Assembly: GCA_038503065.1 (NCBI GenBank) | Contig: JBCAMK010000019.1 | Location: forward strand, 620,001-684,000 | Origin: Paragyromitra xinjiangensis | Lineage: Eukaryota; Ascomycota; Pezizomycetes; Pezizales; Discinaceae | Direction: 5' to 3' | Length of the DNA: 64,000 bases | In this document: piece after piece, positions 1 through 14,222 of the stretch | How the letters are laid out: every line of letters starts with the position of its first letter | How positions within the stretch are numbered: position 1 is the stretch's first letter | Notes under the pieces: model-generated | The model's input: only the letters and a program-made list of their open reading frames with translations | The model's database searches: none | Told to the model about the DNA's origin: nothing | Program-made: the position numbers and the translations under genes

Positions 1-744
1 AGCGTGAATGATGAAGCAGCATGCCACAACGGTGTAACAGCCTTGCAAGCGGCGGCTAGGAGCGGACATACCAACATTGTCAAGCTCTTATTGACCAAGG
101 GGGCCGATGTGAATGCTAAACCAGCAGACTACGGCGGCCTAACAGCCCTGCAAGCGGCGGCCGGGAGTGGGCATATTGATATTGTCGATCTCCTCCTAGC
201 CATGAAGGCTGAGGTAAACGCCAAAGCAGCAAGGTACGGCGGCCGAACAGCCTTACAAGTGGCGTGTAGAAACGGACATATCAACATTGCCAAGCTCCTA
301 TTAGCCAAGGGAGCCCACGTGAATACTGAACCAGCAGAGTACAACGGTCTAACAGCCTTGCAAGCGGCGGTTGAGGGTGGGCGTATCAACATTGTCAAGC
401 TCCTATTAGCCAAGAGGGCCAGCGTAAACGCCAAAGTAAACACCAACAGCCGGACAGCCTTGCAAGCGGCAGCTGGGAGTGGTTATATCGATATCGTTAA
501 GCTCCTGTTAGATAAGAAGGCCAACGTGAATGCCGAGGCAACAGGATACCCGGGTCGAACAGCCTTGCAAGCAGCAGCTGAGAGTGGACATATCAGCATC
601 GTCAAGCTTTTATTAGACAATAAGGCCAATGTCTTCGCTCCAGCATCGTTCTCCTTCGGTCTAACAGCCTTCGAAGCGGCAGAGATGGGCCGTAACCGAG
701 ATATTATCAATATTTTCAATAAAATAAAGCTCTTATGCCAGTAA
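1..744 (+). CDS. Ankyrin-repeat protein, 3' part (5' end outside the window)
   Basis: The reading frame is open from the first base and stops with TAA at 742-744, so the gene begins upstream of the window. About 246 residues are visible, made almost entirely of ankyrin repeats of roughly 35 residues, each with the TALQAA / GH..IVKLLL / ANVNA pattern; about seven units can be counted, the last one degenerate (TAFEAAEMG). Ankyrin stacks bind proteins; the partner cannot be told from the repeats, and any N-terminal effector or F-box domain is not visible. The repeats are also similar at the DNA level (ACAGCCTTGCAAGCGGC-like blocks recur), which suggests recent duplication of units. A second ankyrin gene with an F-box lies at 56006-56596, on the other strand and not obviously a copy. 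Confidence 0.85.
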   Translation, partial: SVNDEAACHNGVTALQAAARSGHTNIVKLLLTKGADVNAKPADYGGLTALQAAAGSGHIDIVDLLLAMKAEVNAKAARYGGRTALQVACRNGHINIAKLLLAKGAHVNTEPAEYNGLTALQAAVEGGRINIVKLLLAKRASVNAKVNTNSRTALQAAAGSGYIDIVKLLLDKKANVNAEATGYPGRTALQAAAESGHISIVKLLLDNKANVFAPASFSFGLTAFEAAEMGRNRDIINIFNKIKLLCQ

Positions 745-2378
745 TCCAAAGTATTATCCCCAAGTTTCAAGCACCGCCCCCGATTGATCCTTTTTCATTC
801 CTTCTCCTAGTATCTTTTATGTGCTAATAATTTCCCTTCACACTCGTTGCTACTAAAGCAAAAGGCTTCTTCATTCTTAACCCTAAGATCTCATCACACT
901 ATTTTACCTGACGGACTTTTTTTCAACTTGGCTCAGACGAACGACTATGGGGTTGTTAGCTCTATTTCTTTTCCGGAAGCAGCATTGGAAGATCTTTATA
1001 GCATCTTTTGTTAACGGTTCAATATTCTATTCGTATACTTCATTTGTCATCAGCAAAGCGAGTCTCCATGAATGAATCCACTAAGCGCGACCATAACCAG
1101 CATCAATCCAGTCCAAATTCAGATACCTATGAACCCCACTCAGTTATGTCGCTTCCTAGCAGAGAAAATAGTAGGCCAATTATATGACCCTATTCCTCCA
1201 TATTATCAGGCCCCTACAAAGTTGAAGCAGAGTCATACATAGACAAGCCCACAACCCCCTACTAAGCACAATACAAGCATTCCTTTGCTAAACACTCGCT
1301 CACTCACGGTCAGGGAGTCTATGATGCAAAACACTGAGATAGACCCATCGAGAGCCTACTGTAGATGATATGCATCTCCGTGGGTAGAGCCGTGGAGTTA
1401 CGCCCGACAAATACCTATCCATCAACTCAACGTCCCTAGTGACCCTTCCCAGGCCAGTTCTCGTAAGCCTAGTATAGACCCTTTTGACAGTCTCAGAGAG
1501 ACTGCCATAACCCAAAGGGTTAGATGCGTGTATGAATTATCAACCAATCAGTCTCCAGAGAGGCCAGCACGAGCCCAGCTCATTGTGATGTTAGTAATGA
1601 TCATCAACACTCTGAGATTGTCGAGGTGTGATGGATAGTGACGAAGTCGCCAGTTCAAACGGGTCCTCGAGTGGTTTCTCTAAATCTCCTCTAAGGTGCT
1701 CTATAAGTCCACCACTGATCTGCATCGTTTCCGCAATATGGGAGACTTTCGTCATAAGTTGAAATGTGACTGCACGTAGACCAGCGCCAATGACACTGTA
1801 TGCTTTCGCCCAAATTTACTAGCCAAAGCCCACTAAATCTCTGCGTCAACCACAAAACCAGCATAATGAATAACAAATACGCAGAAGTTATGGTACGCAA
1901 GCACAGCCCAATCACCCTGCAAGGTATGCTTCGCCATCCAAACCACCATTTATAGGTATCGCTTAGCTGTTTTGTAAGAGCATCTACTCTATAAGGGTAC
2001 AAGTTTCTGTCCAGAGTGAACTCTTATAGGGCGATTAAACTATACTTCCATCACTCTCATTCGGACGCAGTTAGCAAAGAACATGGTTGACTCCATCACC
2101 ATACCTCCACCAGCCAATTTTATCTTGCTTTACAGCTACCATTCGATCCGAGCTGTATTTACAAGAACACCAAATTTCGTCTGTTTCCAATGACTGAGTG
2201 ATTTCCCATGATGCAAATGTTCTAGAATTGCGGCTCCATTCCAGATCGGGAGTTTTAGTAATGCAGCCCGAATGACGCGCTGATCTCTCCAACCCTGTAC
2301 CCAACTGCCACGATCGATAAGATAAACGCTGCATCCTCAACTTCACCTCTCTTCACTTCCACTCAATTGCATCTCAAA
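745..2378. other. Gene-free stretch between the ankyrin gene and ferrochelatase
   Basis: No convincing coding frame, RNA gene or repeat was seen. Short open frames on the minus strand have no family resemblance. The last 100 bases before 2379 must contain the ferrochelatase promoter and leader; the leader is C/T-rich. Confidence 0.5.
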
Positions 2379-3692
<1,314 letters not shown>

Positions 3693-6600
3693 ATGCTAGG
3701 TTGGAGTGGTTCATTAAAATTAGTTTTTTTTTACTTTATTTTTTTTCGCTCCTGCGTAAGGGGGTAGGGACGGGATAAAAGTACATACCAACGTAAATAG
3801 TGGTGATATAAGCGGGTATGCGGAAGAAATTATGACTTTCGTATGCGACGCCCTCATTTTGTAAAGTGCTTCAGCATAAAGGGCTATAGGATATCACTCT
3901 TCCTAGATGTGATATACAACAGCGCCATCTACAGCCCGTGGAGCCCAACTTTCTAGCTTGTCAGTTAGTAGAAATTCCTATCGCATCATGTCTCTAGGAC
4001 AGATCACTCGACATAAACATCAAGTCGAGCCCTTGCTATTCTTCAATAGCCAAATCGGCTGTTAGCCGTAACGCAAATACGATCTTCTGAATTGAGCAGC
4101 AAAAATTAAAGCACTAAACCGAGAGTTAGTTCGCCTTAGCCCCATGACGAAATCTATTACGCGGGTTATGGAACCCCCCAAAACCAAATAGACAAGAACG
4201 AAGGTTCGGAGGCTATGGAGATTTGGCGGTTATTTAAACCCAGAATAGTCGCATTGGCATTCGATAAGCGAAGCACGGGCAAACGACCACGGTAGACTTT
4301 TCGCCGCAGAAATCATGCGAGTGATAATATATGGATAAGACTTGTAGACAAGCACACCCCACTCTCACCCCTCCCACAAGTAATTCATCACTACAGTCAA
4401 CTACTCTGCCCGACTAGCTCAATAATCTCACCATCACTAAGGCATCTATTCCCAAAAATAAATGCCATCGTCTTAATTAAACTTTAAGTTCCCCACAATG
4501 AGGGAGTTCCCACCCTGCGCCCGCTTCTCCCAACAAACCAAGTCCATCAATTACATGTACATATCTTCTATACTTACACGATCCGTCTAAATCCCCGTTC
4601 TTTCGGTAGCCCGCTGATCCTCATCATAAAAGCCCTATGACACCGCCAATACTGTACACGATCCCGATAGTTATACTCTGCATATAAACACCTTTTAACA
4701 CAAGTCCCCCAGGCCCGTTAATAGACGCCAACCGCCACGAATAGCCAAGGGCAGATAATGATATCTTCTCGGGTATCCAATAACCATCTACCCCCAATTC
4801 TACCATATGGAAGGATTAACCCTTCACCGTGTGTTTCGCGCATGGTTTTGGACCGTTAATGCCCGTTTCAAAAGCACCGGGCTCGTGAGATATCCTCGGA
4901 GTATTGCGGTTAATGGTCACCTGGGTAACTCATTGCCCATAGACCTAATAGCCAGAGGTTTCCAAGAGGATCTAACAGACGATAAGTTCCCATAAGAGCA
5001 CTCGTTAATTCGATAGGGCCATACCGGTTTGCTTCAAACTCCCAGAGCCCTTAATGAAATAGGATATGTTCTCCAATCTTAAACCAGTGCGGCCTGACAA
5101 CTGCATTTCGGATTCCATGCGTTCAGTGGACGTAATACACAACTTATTCCCCTAGAAGTAATGATTCGAGCATGCTAAGGCGTTTCAATATGCTTTCGTA
5201 AATCTCAGCTAGAGGTAGATAATCTTGCAATGTCGATGAGCATGAAATGAGAAAATCACTGGCCTTATGACCAAGCTATAATTTCAACAATTCTCGAAGA
5301 TATAGAAAATCACTTCAATGGTCGTCCCTCGGTAGTCCCGTTACCCAATCAAACAAAAACATATACTCTAGGCGAATATGTAGTGCCGGTAAATATCTCT
5401 AGATTCTCCCGAACCCGAAATAAGCCCGAGGCTAAATTGGTCGATAGTTATATATGTCCAGGGTAATTTAAGGCCCGCGTGAATCCAATTCGTTTCCAGG
5501 AACCAATAACTCTTTGCCCAAAAAGTTTGTGGCTTCATATTCCCCCTCTTCCTCTCTGTCTTATTTCCGCCCTCCACTTAGCTAGGTGACATGACTGTCC
5601 CATGCTGATAGGGGTACTTCTTATCGTAACCACAGAATTTTAATGTCATCTCCAGAGCTATTTTCGAGCCTTCTGCGGTACCCGGCCCTCCCCTAGCCCC
5701 GCGTCTCTAAACAATATCAACCCCTGATCAAGGTTCTACGACATGAATAGGCCCGTAAGACGGAACGAGGCGAGACCTCTCCGAAATTAGTCTCATGTCG
5801 TCTCAAAATCGCTGCCGAAAAAGTTGACCCATCTTCAGGACGCAAGTTCATGAATTCATTGTCAGCCATAAACTCATTCTCCATGAACTGGTTTTCGATG
5901 ATCAACCAGTTTTCAACCATAACCCCAGCCGAGTACTTTGATCAAAGACCCCGGAGGAATCATACATAACATCTCATAAATGCCAAGAGTTCCATACTCT
6001 TGAGGCCGACGAAACGTAGGACGTACAGCAAATGAATCGGACCACACTATACGTGCACGAATGGACAGGAGCCTGCGAAATGAATCCTCCGGACAAGAAG
6101 ATCAGGTTGTGAATACCAACACTATCGCCTCATCGTTGGTTTTAGATATATAATGCTGGAATAGATTCGTACGCGATACCATTCCTTGGTCCTAGCAAGT
6201 CCGACTATCATTAACAAGCCACCCCCGTTTCCTCTTCTAATAGGAGAACTTACGAATCAAATCATCCATTCCTTTGTAGATTTTGAATGGACTTTCCCCA
6301 CCTCCGTATAATCCGCAAGTTTTTATCTCATTCCACCTCGAGTATCTAGGCGTGATTATATAAGAGCTATAATGTTTTTTTCCGGTCAAAGAAAAGTAAC
6401 TAGGGCCAAAGGGGTGTGGGAAAGTTAAAACAAAATAAAGTTGACGGAGGAAATGAATTAAAAGCGTGTGGGAATAAACCGATGGATCGTGTGCTTAGTG
6501 ATGAGCAATCTCCATCTCCGCCTCTGCCTCCAGCATATTTTCCACACCATCCCACCCTACCATATCTGCCTCCTCCGCCTCCTCCTTCCCCACCTCCCAC

Positions 6601-7619
6601 CTCTCCCAACACTAGAAATAGCTCGTAACTCCGTCGAACCCTTCAAATCTGTGTTAACGACTCAATACCTTCTTTTATACTCCCCTGCAATCTTCCATCT
6701 CCCATCAAGCTTAAATGGAAGAAAGTCGGGCAAAGACTCAATATTTGCCTCGTGAACAGAGCGAACAGCTCATCGTACCCATAGTATCCAGCCCACGCAA
6801 AGATCCCCCGGCCCTCCCCGCTATACCCGGGGTAACACGAGAAAGTGTTGCCCCAAGGTTGGCTACGTACGCACTCCAACCAACCTATGAAACCAATAGC
6901 GAAAAGCGCCACTTAATGAAGGGTCTCATTGCCAACCACCTTTCCATACATGGACTGCTGGTATCATTCCAAAGCTGCTACTGCCTCGAAGAGACAGAAT
7001 ATCAAATGAGTTAGAGCCGCCGATAAGAATACAGCGGTATGTTTGAACAAAATGACTCCGAAATCTGTGTGGTTCCCTAGTGAATACGTTAGCCAAACAC
7101 CCGTGCTGTCAGACATCTGAGTGTCCGAGCCGTCCATATTCTTCATGAGCAGATTATAGTCGAAATCCCTTGAGTAAAGAATCAATGTAAATAGCTAGAT
7201 ATTAGGCATAGATAAGGGTAGTGTGGTGAATAATTTTCTGGGTAGTTCGTTGATTGTGGTTTCTTGATGGAGGTTGTTTGTGTTGTACGGTTAGTTGAAC
7301 AAAGACTCTCAAACGTTACCCTACCAGACAGTCACTCCTTTCCAAAGAAATTACCCTACGAAATTTCCAGCACCTTCGTATAGACTCTGAACGCTGGCGC
7401 AAACCCCCGAGTGACCACCCGTGACTATAACCACAGCACAATTTACAAAAGATAAACCAACCCCCATCCAGTAGACATCACATTCACTAGATATAATAAA
7501 CCCCCATTAAATTAAATGCCTCATACCCTAAAGACATAACTCCGATTGCCATTACCAATCCTTTTTGAAAACTTTTTACACCTCATTTATAGTCTATATT
7601 TCCCATCCCACCCCACCAT
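3693..7619. other. Gene-free stretch of about 3.9 kb
   Basis: After the T-rich 3' flank of ferrochelatase (3722-3747) I found no coding frame with family resemblance, no tRNA and no obvious mobile element. Open frames are under 100 codons and scattered on both strands. It may hold decayed transposon sequence, but I saw no terminal repeats or diagnostic protein fragments. Confidence 0.5.
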
Positions 7620-9311
7620 CTACTCCTCCTTCCCTTCCGCCTCTCCCATCTCCTCTTCCACTTCTACCTCCTGTCCCCGTAAACTAAACTTTACAACCTC
7701 CACATCCAGCGTATCCAGATCCACAACAACGATCTGTCCCGTCTTTGAGAACTTCGGGATCAGTATCACGCGTACCTGCTGTCCATCCCCTCCCTCGAGT
7801 AAACTCGTTTTATACTCCGGTTGATTCCCGATAAAGAATACATGCGGACACTCTTCGATGACAAACTGGTCCTTATCATTGAACGGATACGACCCTGCGT
7901 AACATTAGTAAAAACCACCCAAACAACTAAAGAGAACAGTGAACAAACATAATGTGTCCGGCGCCGTCGGCGCCACTACCCTCCATTTCAGTAATCGCTC
8001 CGCCATCCCCAGTCGATCGTCCCCTTCAACATACTTATAGACATCATCGAGTGTCTGTCCGCTCGTGCCCAAAAATGTCACGCCATCCACCTCCGCCGTC
8101 CACGGGTTTGTTCCGCGATCAAATGTACTCTCACTATACTGTTTCGCAGTTGGGAAGATTGCCGGGTGAAGCGGCTGTTGCGGGAGTGAGACGTTCGCAG
8201 GGTCGGCTTCACCGGGCATGATGGTTACCGGAAGTGACGGGAGGAGCTGGGAGAGGAAGTTATCGAGTGCCAGAGCCGGGGAGGCGTTGTAGCTAGCAGC
8301 ATCGTATCCGTATTTCTTAGTTTTTTCTTCCCCGGATATGATAGGTATCGCGAGGGGTGCACCGAGGGAGTTGCCGGCGAGAATCAAACGGGCTATTAAT
8401 GATGCACCCTCTTGTTCCTAAAACGATGTCAACAACCTACTTCCCCATCTCCGAACAGAGTCAACGAACCTCCTCATCTCCAATCTCCCCCAGTAACCAC
8501 TCCACTAATAATTCCGCCTCATACCCCTCCTTTACATTCCCCCTGAACCCAAGCCCACTACACAGCGCCACCTTCCTCCCCTTTCCCTCCTTCTTCACCT
8601 CCCCCAGCAGCTTTGGCTGCGGCGGTAAATCTGGAACAATCAAATCCACCACCTCAAAATCCCCATTATGCGTCTCACTCCCCATAACAGCAATGACACA
8701 TCCAGTGACCAAATTCTGCGTCTTCAAGATCCCCCCAACCAGCCTCAACCGCCCAGAATCATCCTCCAGCATAACCTGGTCCTTTCCAGGATCAGTATAC
8801 TTATGCCTCGCCGGCGGAGCAGCAATCCAATGATCCTTCGTGATATCGTCGAGGATATTAGGTTTCAGTGGCATATCCATATAAACGGTACCGAGGATCC
8901 AACACATCTCGCCTTGACGAACATCCAGGACACGATCTACAAAGTAGACCTTCTCCCCAGAAATCTATCATAAAGGGTAATCAGCACTACTCAGAGTAGT
9001 AGAGATCAAACAATACCCACCTCAGTGTCGTCCCACGCCTCCATTGCAGCTTCCGTCACAGCCGGTTTGAGCTTCGCTAGACGCAGGAAATACATATCTG
9101 AGAACTGCTGCTGGTAGGATCTATCTTGAACGATGAAGCGAGGGTCGGCGACATGGTCTGCTTGCACACGTTCATGGGGGGGGTATGTTTTTTCAGGACT
9201 GTGAAAGGGTTAGTTAGTGTGGAAGGTAGTATGTAGAGGGTTGAGGAGAGTGTACTCGGGGATACGCATTAAAGTATCGATAGCGCTCTTCTGATCAGAT
9301 GAAGACGCCAT
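7620..9311 (-). CDS. POLD2: DNA polymerase delta small (B) subunit
   Basis: Second subunit of DNA polymerase delta (Cdc1 in fission yeast, Pol31 in budding yeast); it links the catalytic subunit to the other small subunits in the nucleus. Five exons on the minus strand: 9311-9256, 9198-9021, 8964-8470, 8417-7949 and 7894-7620, giving 490 residues. An OB-fold region (GEKVYFVDRVLDVRQGEMCWILGTVY) is followed by the inactive phosphodiesterase domain with VALCSGLGF, LLPSLPVTIMPGEADPAN, FLGTSGQTLDDV and the hallmark APDTLWSYPF, which forms across the last intron. The C-terminus is acidic. All introns are 53-58 bases with GT-AG ends and keep the frame. An uncharacterised small gene lies upstream on the same strand, leaving about 280 bases for the promoter. 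Confidence 0.95.
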
Positions 9312-9594
9312 TTTTGAGGGAGGGAAGGTTGTTCGTGGAGTTGGGCTTCAATGAGGATGGAGGTCTCAAGGGGTTGACGCGACGGGGCGCGCCCTCGCGA
9401 AACTATTTTACGCGCTAATGCGCTATTCCGGATGGAGTAAGTAGGGAACACGAGATCTCACTCGATCTGAGACTGGTTTTGTTTCTGAGTGATCTTGGTC
9501 GAATGAGGTATTAAGTTATGTTTTATAATAGGTTTCCTAGATCTTTTATTGAATAAAAAACAATACTCTATCCGTCTAATCTATACACTCGCAT

Positions 9595-10050
9595 TCACCC
9601 CAGTAATTGCCTCTCTTCAATATCCCTCCAAAGTCCCACCTCCAACTCTTTAACCCTACCAACCAACATCTCCAACTCCTTTACCTCTAAACCGCTCACG
9701 CCCACCTCACGCGCCTCTGCTTTAATCACATCCACCTTCTCAATAACCCCAGAAATCTTACACCCAACCACCACAAGCTCCTCCACAATCGCCGTAAACA
9801 TCGCATCAACATATCCCCCAGTAACCTCACGCATATCAGTTTCATACGACCACTCAACACTACTCTCTGCACCCCCGAAATAAACATTATCAATCGCGGG
9901 ATTCGCATCATTGTATGGTGATTTTTCAACCATTAGACCCTCGGCGAAGATGAAGCGCTGGAGCGACCAGAAGGCGTTGGTGAGGGTGTTGAGGGTTATG
10001 GATAGTGTGAGGAGTTGTGAAGTTGCTAGGTGAGTGGTTTCGGTGGGCAT
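9595..10050 (-). CDS. Uncharacterised 151-residue protein, probably helical
   Basis: A single open frame from ATG at 10050 to TGA at 9595-9597. I do not recognise the family. The N-terminal third is hydrophobic-amphipathic (ATSQLLTLSITLNTLTNAF); the C-terminal half is rich in Val, Glu, Lys and Leu in a pattern typical of coiled coil (VIEKVDVIKAEAREVG, LEMLVGRVKELE). Codon use is like the neighbouring genes (C-ending codons at the 3' end), which supports a real gene. It might be a small complex subunit, but that is a guess. It lies 284 bases upstream of POLD2 on the same strand. Confidence 0.55.
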   Translation of the reverse strand: MPTETTHLATSQLLTLSITLNTLTNAFWSLQRFIFAEGLMVEKSPYNDANPAIDNVYFGGAESSVEWSYETDMREVTGGYVDAMFTAIVEELVVVGCKISGVIEKVDVIKAEAREVGVSGLEVKELEMLVGRVKELEVGLWRDIEERQLLG

Positions 10051-11399
10051 GGTGGGTTTAGTAGAAACTGTGTTGTGGGGCGTTTTGAGGGCTGGAGGAA
10101 TTGGTCATGTTTTGTGCTGGGGAATGGAGAGATGAGGGGAAGTTAATAGAATGGGTTATGGTTCATTTATGGGGGACTTTGTGAGACTCGGCGCCCAGGT
10201 TAGACTTTTGGAGATATAGGAATGGTGAGATTAATACAGAAATATAAGTTCACTTGAAATTTGTGGATATCGAGTCCGTTTTAGAAGCTATCGAGATGTG
10301 ATAGTACACCACTTCTGCGTTCTCTTTCATAAACTTACTGATCCACTCTACTACCCTCCTTGGAATACTACAGAAACTTTAGCTATACGGAAAGAGGAAA
10401 TGCCTAATAAATTTATCTGACTTAATGGCCCATCATTTAAGTTATCCACCGATAACCCCTAGTCCCAAAGCTAGACCGCATGTCTAGGTTGATGTCATCA
10501 GTAAACCCACAACCTCAGCTCTCTCGTGTATTATATAGAATAGAACTGTTTTCTTGGTCAATATTCCCCACAGCCACAAGACACCTGTCTTATCCAACCT
10601 GTAATTCCGGAAATTAGGTCGCGAGAGCACTAGCTACCAAGTATTTGTTAGCTGTTCGCTTTCCACCTTTCTTCCTACTGATACCACTACCGTTAGTAGA
10701 GCAGTTGAAAAAACAAATCTTTCTATTTTTATCTCTCTTGACTTTAAAGGGATCAAAGACCGAAGCCGTAGGTTGTTTTTTCTGTTCTGGGAAACGCCAC
10801 ATCTACCCTAAATCGAGTCATCTCGGTAAGCTAGATGCAGCCTCTCTGCCGCCGAAAATAGTAAGGACTTTGGATACCGAAAGTGCAATTACGATACTCA
10901 CAGCTACACACAAAGCTGTACCAACTAGCATGATACCCATAGATTCTATCCAGTACAGAGCACTCGCTCACCACCCCTCTGCCCAGCTTCAGGATCCCAA
11001 ATACCCCCGCAAAACAATATCCACACCGCCGATCATTTCCACTATCGAGTAACCGACGATCCCACCAAGGGATCGGATCATCGTGAGGCTTCGCAACGGT
11101 CACGACTCCAAATCTCCCAATGAACAAACCAGCAAATCGGATATCCAGTGCGTGCACCACGACCGCGCCAGCGGTTCGTGTGGGGGACCAGGATTCCCAC
11201 TTTAGAAGCCTCAGAGAATGTTCTTGGTGGTGGTGGGCCCTTTCCCAGGCAGCCTATCGATAAGCCACGGCCTGGGCCCCCTACCTGCATGCATGCACGA
11301 CACTGCCGAATCTCTCCCACCAGACCAACAGACCCTCGTCAAACAAACCTTCACCCCGTCGCCACCAGGCCCCCCGTTCGTTCCGTCGAACCCACCACG
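10051..11399. other. Intergenic stretch; promoter side of the RING gene
   Basis: Two short frames overlap on opposite strands around 10645-11160, but neither shows a domain or a coherent start, so I call no gene. The 3' part is C-rich and runs into the leader of the RING-finger gene. Confidence 0.45.
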
Positions 11400-13788
11400 A
11401 TGGCCTCTTTCTCCGGCCCCCAGAGGCTCTCATGTACCCATAAGTCTGTCTCGCGCTGCATGCTCACAACCCCTGGCTGCTGCGCTTGCTCCGATAGCAG
11501 ACCCCATACTCCCGACTACTATGTCTACGTTGACGGCGTTGGGAGTGTTCCCCAGGGCACAAGGTGGAGGTAAGCTTCCCTTCCTCTTCTCTCAGCTGAA
11601 GCTTCAAACGAGCCAAGAAGAAAGAGGCAGAGGAACTACGCTGACACGTGTTTTACAGCTACTACTGCAATCATTGTAAAGGTAAGCTCCCTATTCCATT
11701 CCATTCCACGCCATCACGCCTTCCGTCCGTCCTATAGCAAAGCGGCTGAAGTATGGAAAATAAACCCCCCGAAATAAACCCCCCCGATAAAATAAAATAT
11801 TACATGACCTCAAACTACAAGCTGCAATCTACAATAACTGACACAATCCCCCCTGCGCTTCGATTCACACACACAGCATTCTGGGAAACTCAGATCCGCC
11901 GTGCCGGCATCTCCGCTCCTCAGTCTCGAATCCCCGAATTCCCCAGACCGATTGTCGACGGAACTACAACCCCACGATCTCCACGCCGAACCCTCGCGAG
12001 CGCCTTCTCACAGATGGAGCAGTACCTCACGAATAACCCAATCTCCCACAGAGCTAGCTCGAGCCGACCACTGCTTTCCATGAGTAGAGCTAGTAGAGAA
12101 CGAGAAGCCGAAATGACCTCGGTAGGCGGAGATATAGACTCCACAAGCCCTGTTGACGCACGGAGGCGATTACAGCGACTTCAAAGTCTACGGAGTTCAG
12201 ATCGAACGTATAGCAGTGGGAGTGAAGGTTCTATGGATGCACAAGCTAGCACCACCGCCGCCGACGATTCGGATATGCCTACACAGTCTAGAAACTTACT
12301 ATCGTTCGTTGAGTCCCGTGCGCAAATCACAGATCTCGAGAACCAGCTTGACCGTCTACATGCGCGAATGCTAGTCGGGAGGAATGCCCAAGCTGCGCGG
12401 GAGGAATTCCGTAGAGAAAACGATAGACGCTACCGGCTTGTCCCGCAGAGGCATATTCTAACGGGGTCTCGATCAGACAGTCGAATAGACCCTCCAAGTC
12501 GTCTCGAATCCTCTATAGCTGGTGACCGGAGCTGGGCTTCAAACGCAACAGATGGCAGCAACAGCGTCGCCTCTCTAGACGACAGCAACAGCAGCGTCTC
12601 CCTAGAAGTGCAAGTCTCAACACCACAACGACCCCCCCGACCCCCAACCCCCGACCCACGAGAACAAAGTGAAGAAAACACCCCAACCAGCAACCCACCC
12701 GCCGAACGCACCCCCGGACGAATCTGGTCCCTCGCCAACAGCGTCCAAGACATCGAAACCGAGCTCGCCCACCTCTCCGAAGGCGCCGCCCGTCGCTCCG
12801 CCGAACTCGCCTCTCTCTCCCAACAACTCGAACAGCAAACCCGCCAATACGCCGCCCACCGCAGCATAGTCGACGAATCCGGCTCACCAAGCGGTACCCG
12901 CGACCACTCCGACATCCTCGGCCGTGCCAGCGAGGGACTCCGACAACTCCGCGAACTCCGAGAGCGTCGCGAGCAACACGAACGCGCGGAACACATCCAA
13001 CAAGTCTGGGGGAATGTCGACGACGATGACTACGTCTCCCCTGTATCCGCTTTGTAAGTCGTCCCTACTACCCCCTACTCCATTTTATTGCTAACAAGAC
13101 ATGGAAGGTTCCAAAGATCCTGGCAAGCCTATAACCGTCGCCAACAGCTCGAACGAGACGGCCTCCGTCCCACACCGCAATCCGTCTGGTTTCCAGACGG
13201 CGGCGGTAGCGCCTCCCCTGTTGATCTCGACCCTGCACCCATCCGAACTCCACTCGACCTCACAACCGCTGCAAACGAGGCTTCGAACCTCCTACAGCTA
13301 TTCCGTGAGAACCTCGATGGCGAGGGCATCACGGCTGAACAGCAAGAACTGATCGACCGTGCCGTGGAGGGGATCCTACGCATGCGGAGGGAGGTAAGGG
13401 CAAGAAGCCGGAACACCAGGGAGAGCTCACGACGGAGCAGAAGAAGTAGAGGACCAGGACCTGGAGGGAGAGTATGGGCTGAACCAAAAGGGTTGGATGA
13501 TGCCGAACGACCACCGCCTTTAGAACCAGAACTCATGGTGTTGGATTGTGAGTGCAAGGTTTGTTACGGACAGGTGGCGGATACGGTGTTGTTGCCTTGC
13601 AGTCATTTGGTGCTTTGTGGGGTATGTCGATCCGCCCCTTCTGTGGTATCCTAGGTGGTTTTTAACAGATGCTGTAGTGGTGCGCAGATCAGATGGGGAT
13701 TCGGAAAGCATCGGAATTCTCGAGGACGGTTCAATGTCCGATCTGTAGAGCGGACGTATTTGATAGGATTAAGGTCTTCCGTGGGTGA
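11400..13788 (+). CDS. C-terminal RING-finger protein, probable E3 ubiquitin ligase
   Basis: Exons 11400-11569, 11659-11681, 11877-13053, 13108-13621 and 13678-13788 join in frame to 664 residues. The C-terminus is a C3HC4 RING: C606-x2-C609, C621-x-H623, C627-x2-C630, C648-x2-C651, split by the last intron between G628 and W629. Such RINGs recruit E2 enzymes for ubiquitin transfer; the substrate is unknown. The N-terminus is cysteine-rich (CMLTTPGCCACSD, later YYCNHC) and may bind zinc. The middle is long, Ser/Arg/Pro-rich and probably disordered, with two coiled-coil segments (ITDLENQLDRLHARM; IETELAHLSEGAARRSAEL). A naive model would start at the ATG at 11753, but that ATG lies inside intron 2; the 23-base second exon restores a continuous frame. 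The N-terminal exon structure is less certain than the RING end. Confidence 0.8.
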
Positions 13789-14222
13789 TTGGCTCAGTGG
13801 GGTTGTGGAAAATTTGGGTGGAGTTTTTTTTTTTCCGGCGGCGATACATGTGATGGTGTATTTTTTTTCATATCTTCTTTGTGGGAGTATTGTATTAGTA
13901 AAAGAACTTTTTTTCTTTCTTTCTTTCGAGTTGGGGGGGGGAGGGTGGTGGATCGAGTGATTGGGTGTGATTTGGTGCTGGATGTACTGATATCCTATCA
14001 AGTTAGTTAATACTAGTCCACCGGGAGTCTTACGCGTAATTTCAACCCGAAAGTTTAGGTGTTTACTATTCTGAAGTAGGATCGATGTTGCATTTAGTAG
14101 TCGACCCGTTGAACTTGAAACTCGAATAGTACTACTTGAATCCACACATCACGATATACAAACTACAGTCTAACCCACCTTCTTCTTCATACAACTCAAA
14201 CACCCAAAAACCAACCACCACC
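13789..14222. other. 3' flank of the RING gene and leader of the next gene
   Basis: Holds T-rich tracts, a short TTTC run near 13911-13927 and a G-run near 13934-13942. Nothing coding was seen. The sequence just before 14223 is C/A-rich, like a fungal translation-start leader. Confidence 0.5.

Noticed and set aside
10645..11160. Two overlapping frames of 135 and 109 codons on opposite strands
   Set aside because: No domain, no good start context and no intron structure that extends them.
11753..11876. ATG at 11753 as start of the RING gene
   Set aside because: The region up to 11876 is A/C-rich, reads as low-complexity protein, and lies within an intron that joins the upstream exons in phase.
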